Source: Arsenophonus sp031446145 (GTDB lineage: Bacteria; Pseudomonadota; Gammaproteobacteria; Enterobacterales; Enterobacteriaceae). From it: a DNA stretch of 64,000 bases. The stretch covers positions 248,001 through 312,000 of the forward strand of contig CP132903.1 of assembly GCA_031446145.1 (NCBI GenBank), written 5' to 3'. The notes beneath the pieces were generated by a model that had not been told where the DNA came from, made no database searches, and saw nothing but the letters and a program-made list of their open reading frames with translations. Position 1 is the first letter of the stretch; every line of letters begins with the position of its first letter. Shown one piece after another: positions 57,831 to 64,000 of this stretch. The translations under genes were made by a program, and so were the position numbers.

Positions 57831-58757
57831 TTAAGATTTGTTAACTTTGTTAACTTTTACCGGCATTCCCGACCTACGTGCAACAACTTCATCAACCAAT
57901 TTTCTATCAATATCTTCTTGCTCTAAAAAAATTTTAAATTCATCACTATATATTAATGGCATTGTTTGTGGATCATCGGACTCTGTTTTTGATAATGGTT
58001 GATGTACTTCTATATAATAACTACCATCAGATTCTTTATGATATTTAATAGGTTCGTCAATTACCTGCACATGAGTTCCTAAGGGGATAGCATTAAATAA
58101 TTTTTTTATATCTTCAGATCTTAATCGAATACATCCAGAACTAACACGTAATCCGATACCAAAATTAGCATTAGTACCATGAATAAGATATTGTCCTTTA
58201 TCATAAGATAAACGCAAAGCATAAAGCCCCATAGGATTATCAATCCCAGCAGGTAATACATCTGGCAAAGTTACCCCATCCATAGCATAACGTTTACGAA
58301 TATCAGATGTAGGAGTCCAAGTAGGATTCTTAATTAACTGATTTACAGTAGTTGACATTATAGGTGTATTTGCTCCCAACTGACCAATACCAATTGGATA
58401 AACAATAACTTTATTGATATTTTTAGGAAAATAATACAACCGTAATTCTGCTAAATTAATAATAATTCCATCATGTTTGGTTGCCGGTAATAACATTTGT
58501 AATGGAATAATTAATGTATTTCCAGCTTTAGGTAAATAGGGATCTGTACCTGGATTAGCTTCTAACATAGCAAGCATACCTATATGAAATTCAGTGGCAA
58601 TCGCTTCTAATGTTCGACCATCACTGGGAATAATATAATGAATATTTTCACCAATTAAGTGTGTATTTTTAGATGGTAAAAAATATTCAGTAGCACTAAG
58701 ATTTAGCATAATACTATTTAAAAAACATAAACTGATAAAAAATATTTTTTTTTTCAT
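57831..58757 (-). CDS. ynhG: L,D-transpeptidase (YnhG/ErfK family) with LysM domain
   Basis: This is a periplasmic L,D-transpeptidase. Family members link Lpp to peptidoglycan or make 3-3 crosslinks. The 308 residues comprise a signal peptide (about 1-22), a LysM-like domain (about 38-87, HYIIPSDGRTLEAIATEF) and the YkuD catalytic domain (about 97-232) with His193 (HGTNANFG) and Cys209 (SSGCIRL). By position, next to lpp and the suf operon, it corresponds to E. coli ynhG (ldtE). If it is the only such enzyme left, it may do the Lpp-anchoring job as well; that is inference. Confidence 0.93.
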   Translation of the reverse strand: MKKKIFFISLCFLNSIMLNLSATEYFLPSKNTHLIGENIHYIIPSDGRTLEAIATEFHIGMLAMLEANPGTDPYLPKAGNTLIIPLQMLLPATKHDGIIINLAELRLYYFPKNINKVIVYPIGIGQLGANTPIMSTTVNQLIKNPTWTPTSDIRKRYAMDGVTLPDVLPAGIDNPMGLYALRLSYDKGQYLIHGTNANFGIGLRVSSGCIRLRSEDIKKLFNAIPLGTHVQVIDEPIKYHKESDGSYYIEVHQPLSKTESDDPQTMPLIYSDEFKIFLEQEDIDRKLVDEVVARRSGMPVKVNKVNKS

Positions 58758-58800
58758 ATGTATCCTCAGAAAAAATATATCACATTATAATTCTCACATT

Positions 58801-58826
58801 TTTCAAATAATACACATTATTTGAAA
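58801..58826 (-). terminator. Hairpin at the end of sufE
   Basis: Arms 58801-58811 and 58816-58826 pair perfectly (11 bp, TTTCAAATAAT/ATTATTTGAAA) around ACAC, overlapping the sufE stop codon. No T-run follows on the minus strand, so it may be a stabilising stem more than a terminator. Confidence 0.4.
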
Positions 58827-59257
58827 TATTTAGATTTTGATTGCATAATTTTCTGAGTACGTTGCAGGATGGTTTGAATAATAGCATGTAACCCTTGACT
58901 ACGTGATGGTGTTAAATGTCGCTCCAATGACAATTTTTTAAAAAAAAATTTAGTATTTATATTTAAAATTTCTTTTCCAGTTTTATTTTGAAAAATAATA
59001 ATTGTAAGTGCAATTAAACCTTTAACAATAGCTGCATCACTATCGCCTAAAAATTGTATTTTACCATCAACATCAACATTCATAACAATCCATACTTGAC
59101 TTTGACAACCGGTAATTTTATTTTTAGATTGTTTTTGTTTATTACTTAAAGGTAATAATTTTTCTCCTAATTCAATCAAATAAAGATAACGTTCCTCCCA
59201 ATTTGTACAACGCAAAAAATTACGCAAAAATTTATTTTGATCAGGCAAATTAGACAT
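58817..59257 (-). CDS. sufE: Cysteine desulfuration protein SufE
   Basis: SufE takes sulfane sulfur from SufS and hands it to SufB. From the ATG at 59257 it has 146 residues (138 in E. coli). AAGAG lies 7 bases upstream. A TTG at 59290 would give a longer product with an unrelated leader, so it is rejected. The sulfur-accepting Cys51 is in ITGCQSQVWIV. NFLRCTNWEERYLYLIELG and LTPSRSQGLHA are family hallmarks. It follows sufS on the same strand. Confidence 0.96.
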   Translation of the reverse strand: MSNLPDQNKFLRNFLRCTNWEERYLYLIELGEKLLPLSNKQKQSKNKITGCQSQVWIVMNVDVDGKIQFLGDSDAAIVKGLIALTIIIFQNKTGKEILNINTKFFFKKLSLERHLTPSRSQGLHAIIQTILQRTQKIMQSKSKYFK

Positions 59258-59290
59258 TATTTCACTCTTATGTACTTTCTGACACATCAA

Positions 59291-60550
59291 TTAGTTTAAT
59301 AATTTTTCAATATGTTGCAAAATTTCTACTAAAAAATCAATTTCTTCTTTCTTTGTATAAATAGCTAAAGAAACCCGACACATTGCTGGTACTTGATAGA
59401 AATCCATCAAAGGTAATGCACAATGGTGACCTGTTCGTATTGCTATACCGTAATTATCTAAAAGAATACCTATATCATAAGCATGGTGATTACCTAAATT
59501 AAAAGCAACAACTCCCTGACGCTCATCAGAACCGTAAAGATGTAGAGAATTTATTTTTTTCAAGGAAAGAATCGTATATTGCATTAATTCACTTTCGTAT
59601 TTATGTATTTCTTCATAACCAATATTATTAATATAACGCATAGCTTCACCTAAACCTATAATACTAACAATATTAGGAGTACCAGCTTCAAAACGCCAGG
59701 GTATTTTTTCATAAGTAATATTAAAAATTCTTGGTGATTTTGTTAAGTCCATACTCACACTATCAACCATAGCACCACCACCTTCCCAAGGTGGCAAATT
59801 ATTTAATAACGATTTTTTTCCATATAAAATACCAATTCCAGTAGGTCCATATAATTTATGCGCTGAAAAAACATAAAAATCACAATCTAGTTCTTGTACA
59901 TCAACAATATTATGAACAATACCTTGTGCACCATCAATTAAAATTGATAATTTTGCTTTTTGTTTTTTTGCACATTTTCTTGCATAATTAATAATATCTT
60001 TTACTGGATTTAAAGTACCTAAAATATTTGACATATGTGTAAAAGATAAGAATTTCGTTTTACCATCAATTAATTCTTCTAATTTTTTAAAAATTAATTT
60101 ACCATTGTTATTTATAGGTAATACACGAATATTAAAACCAATTTTCATTGCAAGTAAATGCCACGGAATAATATTTGAATGGTGTTCCATTTGACTAATA
60201 ATAATATTATCTCCTGATTCAATAAAAGTCTGTCCATAACTGTTAACAATTAAATTGATACCTTCAGTTGTTCCTTTCACAAAAATAATTTCTTCGACGG
60301 CAGATGCATTAATAAAATTAGCTGCTTCTTTACGAATATTTTCTATCATAACCGTTGCATCAGTACTCAAAGTATGGATACCTCGATGCACAGCAGCATA
60401 ATCTTCACAAAGAAAGATACGTTCTTTTTCTATTACTTGAATAGGTTTTTGCGCACTAGCAGCACTGTCTAGATAAACCAATTTTTTACCATTTATAATT
60501 TTTTTTAACATAGGAAAATCTTTACGAATAGATTCTACTGAAAATGCCAT
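59291..60550 (-). CDS. sufS: Cysteine desulfurase SufS
   Basis: SufS is the PLP enzyme that strips sulfur from cysteine for Fe-S assembly. The 419-residue product (406 in E. coli) has YLDSAASAQKP, AVHRGIHTLS, EHHSNIIPW, the PLP-lysine motif SAHKLYGPTGIG (Lys232) and the catalytic cysteine loop RTGHHCALPLM (Cys377). It is separated from sufC by 731 bases in which sufD is missing. A terminator-like hairpin in that gap suggests it may need its own promoter. Confidence 0.97.
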   Translation of the reverse strand: MAFSVESIRKDFPMLKKIINGKKLVYLDSAASAQKPIQVIEKERIFLCEDYAAVHRGIHTLSTDATVMIENIRKEAANFINASAVEEIIFVKGTTEGINLIVNSYGQTFIESGDNIIISQMEHHSNIIPWHLLAMKIGFNIRVLPINNNGKLIFKKLEELIDGKTKFLSFTHMSNILGTLNPVKDIINYARKCAKKQKAKLSILIDGAQGIVHNIVDVQELDCDFYVFSAHKLYGPTGIGILYGKKSLLNNLPPWEGGGAMVDSVSMDLTKSPRIFNITYEKIPWRFEAGTPNIVSIIGLGEAMRYINNIGYEEIHKYESELMQYTILSLKKINSLHLYGSDERQGVVAFNLGNHHAYDIGILLDNYGIAIRTGHHCALPLMDFYQVPAMCRVSLAIYTKKEEIDFLVEILQHIEKLLN

Positions 60551-60757
60551 ATTAAATCCCTGTAATAAAAAGTTAGACTGATAATATATTCATGATATGT
60601 ATTTTTAATTAAAAGATCATTAATAATATTTTAAATATAGACATAAAAAGATAATAAAAATATTGTTTATATTCTTAATGTCAACATTTTAAAAATCTTT
60701 TTTATATATGATAAATTTATGGATATTTTGTAATATTTACTTTTTAGTATAAAGTTT

Positions 60758-60805
60758 TATTTTTAATAATATTTTTAATAATATTTTTAATAATATTTTT
60801 AATAA
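60758..60805. repeat. Four perfect 12-bp tandem repeats
   Basis: The unit TATTTTTAATAA occurs four times head to tail (60758-60769, 60770-60781, 60782-60793, 60794-60805), followed by a partial unit. This is a small slippage-prone array in the decayed sufD position. Confidence 0.9.
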
Positions 60806-60874
60806 TTTTAATTAATACAATTTAAATAATTATTTTATTAAAATGATAATTTTTTAAAAAAATTTTTTTTAAAA

Positions 60875-60910
60875 AACATTAAATATCTTTTCTTAAAAGA
60901 AAAGATATTT
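60875..60910 (-). terminator. Terminator-like hairpin within the sufD gap
   Basis: Arms 60881-60894 and 60897-60910 form a perfect 14-bp stem (AAATATCTTTTCTT and its complement) around AA. On the minus strand it is followed by AATGTTTTTT. In the direction of the suf genes it lies after sufC and before sufS, so it may end the sufA-B-C transcript. Confidence 0.6.
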
Positions 60911-61281
60911 TTAATAAATTACATCATAATTAATATTTTTACTTATAAAAAATAATATTTTTTATAAAAAAAGGTTTTATATACTTAACTTAATACATAT
61001 CAAATTTAATTAAAAAATACAAAAATCAATAAAGCAATATAAAAATATTATTTATGATTTAAAAATAAAAGTATATTTTTATACGATTAGTATATCTGAA
61101 AAAATTTTGAAAATTATTTCAATTTTAATTTAATAGAAATTGTATTACTGATAATGTACTAAAATCTTTTAAAAAAGCAAAAAAATTAAAAAGAATATCA
61201 ATGAGACTAGCAAATACTATTATTTATATTATTAATAATATAAAAGTTATCAATTTAGTATTTTTATCAAATCAATTATTT

Positions 61282-62028
61282 TTAAACTGTATTAATAAGC
61301 CATCCATAACCTTTTAATTCTAGTTTCTTTGCCAAACTAAAATCACCAGATTTAATAATATTACCTTGGTACAAAACATGAACAAAATCAGGTTTTATAT
61401 AATCTAAAATACGTTGATAATGAGTAATAATTATAAAAGACCGATCTAAAGTACGTAACATATTCACTCCATTGGCTACTATTTTTAATGCATCAATATC
61501 CAAACCTGAATCAGTTTCATCTAAAATACATAATACAGGTTCTAAAAGAAACATTTGTAAAATGTCATTCCTTTTTTTTTCACCACCAGAAAAGCCTACA
61601 TTTACTGATCTGCTTAGCAAATCTTTACTCATATTTAGAAGATGCATTTTATCTTCAATAAAATCCTGAAACTCAAATCGATCTAATAATTCTTGTTTAC
61701 GATATTTTCTTATTGCGTTAACAGCTGTCTGTAAAAATAACTGATTAGTAACACCAGGGATTTCTACTGGATACTGAAATGCCACAAATATACCTTCGCC
61801 AGCACGTGCCTCTGGAGATAATTCAAGCAAATTTTTATTTTTAAAAAAAATTTCACCCTTTTCTATTTTATACTCATCACGTCCTGCTAAGGTTGAAGAT
61901 AATGTGCTTTTTCCTGATCCATTAGGACCCATTAAAGCATGTATTTCACCTGATTTTATTTCTAGATTTATCTCTTTGAGAATAGTTGCACCTTGAACAC
62001 TAACATTTAAATTCTTAATACTCAACAT
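61282..62028 (-). CDS. sufC: Fe-S scaffold ATPase SufC
   Basis: SufC is the ABC-type ATPase of the SufBCD scaffold complex. The 248 residues equal E. coli. Walker A GPNGSGKS is at 34-41, the Q-loop is FVAFQYPVEIPGV, the signature FSGGEKKR is at 146-153, Walker B ends at Asp170-Glu171, and the switch His203 is in ITHYQR. It follows sufB by 39 bases. Its normal partners are one SufB and one SufD; SufD is absent here. Confidence 0.98.
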   Translation of the reverse strand: MLSIKNLNVSVQGATILKEINLEIKSGEIHALMGPNGSGKSTLSSTLAGRDEYKIEKGEIFFKNKNLLELSPEARAGEGIFVAFQYPVEIPGVTNQLFLQTAVNAIRKYRKQELLDRFEFQDFIEDKMHLLNMSKDLLSRSVNVGFSGGEKKRNDILQMFLLEPVLCILDETDSGLDIDALKIVANGVNMLRTLDRSFIIITHYQRILDYIKPDFVHVLYQGNIIKSGDFSLAKKLELKGYGWLINTV

Positions 62029-62067
62029 TGCTTAATCCTTTAAAAAACAATAGTTTTATAAAAACTA

Positions 62068-63510
62068 TTAGCCAATACTCTTTTCTAAACTAATCGCTAA
62101 TAATTTTTGTGCTTCAACAGCAAATTCTAATGGTAATTTAGAGAACACATCCTTGCAAAAACCATTGACGATCATAGAAATCGCATTTTCTTCACTAATG
62201 CCACGTTGTAAGAAATAAAAAATTTGCTCTTCACCAATACGAGATGTAGTGGCTTCATGCTCTAACTGTGCATTATAATTTTTTACTTCTATATATGGAA
62301 ATGTATGTGCACCACATTCATCCCCAATTAACATAGAATCACATCTAGTATAATTTCTGGCATTTTCTGCACTCGGCAATATTTTTACCAAACCACGATA
62401 ACTATTTTGACTCCGACCAGATGAAATCCCTTTAGAAATAATGGTAGAACGAGTATTTCTACCAATATGAATCATTTTTGTTCCAGTATCTGCTTGTTGT
62501 ATACCATTTGTTAATGCAACAGAAAAAAATTCACCAACCGAATTATCACCTTGTAAAATTACACTTGGATATTTCCAAGTAATGGCTGATCCTGTTTCAG
62601 ATTGTGTCCATGACATTTTAGAATTTCTACCTTTACACAAGGCTCTTTTTGTAACAAAATTTAAAATTCCAGCAGTTTTATTCGTGTCACCAGAAAACCA
62701 ATTTTGCACAGTAGAATATTTAACCTGAGCATCTTGATGGACAATAACTTCAACAACTGCAGCATGTAATTGATAAACATCTCGAACAGGAGCTGAACAT
62801 CCTTCTATATAACTAACAAAACTACCTTTATCAGCAATTAAAATAGTACGTTCAAATTGACCTGTGTTTTCTGCATTAATTCTAAAATAAGTTGATAATT
62901 CCATAGGACAGTGCACACCCTTGGGTATATAAACAAAAGTTCCATCAGAAGCAACAGCGGCATTTAATGAAGCAAAAAAATTATCTTTATTGGATACAAC
63001 ACTGCCAATATATTTTTTTACCAAATCTGGATATTTTTGTATTGCTTCACTTAATGAACAAAAAATTATCCCATATTTTTTTAATTTACTACGATAAGTT
63101 GTTGAAACAGAAACAGAATCAAAAATAGCATCTACTGCAATAGATTTACCTTCACGTACTGGAACGCCTAACTTATTAAAAGCATTTTCAACTTCTTTAG
63201 TCAAGTAATTATTTTGACAATCATTACACTTTGGTGCAGAATAATAAGAATATTCTTGATAATTTAAATTGGGATAAAAACCATTTAACCAATGAGGTTC
63301 TTTCATCTTTATCCAATATTCATAAGCATCTAAACGAAATTGCAACATCCAGTCTGGTTCATTACGTTTATGAGAAATTGCATGTATAACATGTTTGTTA
63401 ATACCTACATCTAATTTATCTGTTTTTATTTTAGTAGAAAATCCTTCTTTATAATTTTTTTTTGACCATATTTTAAAATCACGATTATTTTCTGAGTTAC
63501 GCTGTGACAT
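62068..63510 (-). CDS. sufB: Fe-S scaffold protein SufB
   Basis: SufB receives sulfur from SufE and builds the nascent cluster. The 480 residues are 15 fewer than in E. coli. The difference is a deletion in the N-terminal cysteine region: YYSAPKCNDCQNNYL keeps one CxxC but lacks the third Cys and the following loop. The residues matching E. coli Cys405 (RCDSMLIG, Cys390 here) and His433-Glu434 (LEHEATTS, 418-419 here) are present. E. coli Cys424 is Val here (YIEVKN). The beta-helix and C-terminal helices that bind SufC are intact. Confidence 0.97.
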   Translation of the reverse strand: MSQRNSENNRDFKIWSKKNYKEGFSTKIKTDKLDVGINKHVIHAISHKRNEPDWMLQFRLDAYEYWIKMKEPHWLNGFYPNLNYQEYSYYSAPKCNDCQNNYLTKEVENAFNKLGVPVREGKSIAVDAIFDSVSVSTTYRSKLKKYGIIFCSLSEAIQKYPDLVKKYIGSVVSNKDNFFASLNAAVASDGTFVYIPKGVHCPMELSTYFRINAENTGQFERTILIADKGSFVSYIEGCSAPVRDVYQLHAAVVEVIVHQDAQVKYSTVQNWFSGDTNKTAGILNFVTKRALCKGRNSKMSWTQSETGSAITWKYPSVILQGDNSVGEFFSVALTNGIQQADTGTKMIHIGRNTRSTIISKGISSGRSQNSYRGLVKILPSAENARNYTRCDSMLIGDECGAHTFPYIEVKNYNAQLEHEATTSRIGEEQIFYFLQRGISEENAISMIVNGFCKDVFSKLPLEFAVEAQKLLAISLEKSIG

Positions 63511-63542
63511 AATTTACTTCACTTTAATCTATTTTTTTTTGT

Positions 63543-63908
63543 TTAAATACCAAAGCTTTCACCACACCCGCAAGCATGCTGAGCCTTAGGATTATTAAAT
63601 TTAAATGCTTGATTAAGTCCTTCATGAACATAATCAATTTCAGTACCATCAATAAATGGTAATACTTTTAAAGAAACAAAAACTTTAGCACCATTATTTT
63701 CAAATAATAAAAATTCTTTAGTAGGACTATTTATTAATGTAATTACATAAGTAAATCCTGCGCATCCTGATTGTTTCACATTAATTAATAATCCTTGACT
63801 ATTTGGATTGTCTTTCATTAATTTGCGAATTTGAGAAGCAGCTTTATCTGTCATAGTCACTCCATGCCAAGTTTTTTCATTGCATGAAAAATCAATATAA
63901 TTAATCAC
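63543..63908 (-). CDS. sufA: A-type Fe-S carrier SufA
   Basis: SufA carries newly made clusters to target proteins. The 121 residues match E. coli (122). The three cluster-binding cysteines are Cys49 (QSGCAGF), Cys113 and Cys115 (ACGCGESFG). The start codon is GTG, supported by GAGG eight bases upstream; no better ATG exists upstream in frame. It is the first gene of the suf run. No clear Fur, IscR or OxyR site can be recognised in the 92 bases before the window ends. Confidence 0.97.
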   Translation of the reverse strand: MINYIDFSCNEKTWHGVTMTDKAASQIRKLMKDNPNSQGLLINVKQSGCAGFTYVITLINSPTKEFLLFENNGAKVFVSLKVLPFIDGTEIDYVHEGLNQAFKFNNPKAQHACGCGESFGI

Positions 63909-64000
63909 TATTAAAACCTCTACTAATTAATGACTACTTCTTACTAATAATAAGAATAGATTACTTGTATTTTTATAAAATTTATATATTAATAATAGCT
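63909..64000. other. Upstream region of sufA, cut by the window end
   Basis: This is 92 bases of A/T-rich sequence that should hold the suf promoter. No convincing -35/-10 pair or regulator site can be assigned by eye. Confidence 0.4.

Larger units (their letters stand above)
60551..61281. other. sufD gap: gene lost between sufC and sufS
   Basis: E. coli sufD (about 1.27 kb) lies between sufC and sufS. Here only 731 bases remain, all A/T-rich, with stops in every frame and no recognisable SufD segment such as its C-terminal beta-helix. It holds a four-copy 12-bp tandem repeat (60758-60805) and a 14-bp hairpin with T-run on the minus strand (60875-60910). Confidence 0.8.

Noticed and set aside
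61472..61669. Plus-strand open frame inside sufC
   Set aside because: Antisense to the ABC signature and Walker B region of SufC; no independent support.
1..64000. CRISPR arrays, IS elements, prophage, toxin-antitoxin or replication origin
   Set aside because: No regularly spaced repeats, transposase, integrase, phage genes or clustered DnaA boxes were seen anywhere in the window.

Overview
The window is strongly AT-rich DNA from a reduced gammaproteobacterial genome, almost certainly an obligate or long-term insect endosymbiont of the Enterobacterales. About 46 protein genes and 2 tRNAs fill roughly two thirds of it. The rest is long, nearly pure A/T spacer with no open genes. Nearly every gene is a clear orthologue of an Escherichia coli gene, often of identical length, and many short E. 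coli gene orders survive with one or more genes missing. No phage, IS element, CRISPR array or horizontally acquired island is visible. The complete biotin cluster, folE, pdxH and a metal ABC transporter fit a B-vitamin-supplying symbiont of a blood-feeding insect (Arsenophonus- or Wigglesworthia-like). That taxonomic reading is inference.

Layout. 0-8 kb: mutS, nlpD, surE, ispF, ispD, ftsB, the E. coli mutS/rpoS/nlpD/pcm/surE/truD/ispF/ispD/ftsB neighbourhood with rpoS, pcm and truD gone. 9-17 kb: the translation cluster thrS-infC-rpmI-rplT-pheS-pheT-ihfA on the minus strand, with infC starting at AUU. 18-22 kb: a four-gene YfeABCD/SitABCD-type Mn/Fe ABC transporter. 22-27 kb: a DASS anion transporter, gnd, dcd, and udk with a one-base frameshift. 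28-38 kb: metG (lacking the C-terminal domain), folE, rhtA, sseA, ybhL. 38-44 kb: bioBFCD divergent from bioA, then pgl. 45-48 kb: tRNA-Val, gltX, tRNA-Ala, dusA. 49-55 kb: hemB, tyrS, pdxH, rnt. 55-64 kb: pykF, lpp, an L,D-transpeptidase, and the suf Fe-S operon as sufA-B-C-S-E without sufD.

How the parts connect. BioB needs Fe-S clusters, which the Suf machinery would build, and the Yfe transporter could supply the iron. Pgl and Gnd are two steps of the oxidative pentose phosphate pathway, PykF is the last glycolytic step, and IspD/IspF belong to the MEP isoprenoid pathway. NlpD, FtsB, Lpp and the L,D-transpeptidase show that a peptidoglycan-anchored double envelope is kept.

I found no convincing undescribed multi-gene system. 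The points most worth a second look are the loss of sufD with a terminator-like hairpin in its place, the udk frameshift at an A6 run, the bidirectional bio promoter without a recognisable BirA operator, and several strong inverted repeats in gene-free spacers, one of which could form two mutually exclusive hairpins.
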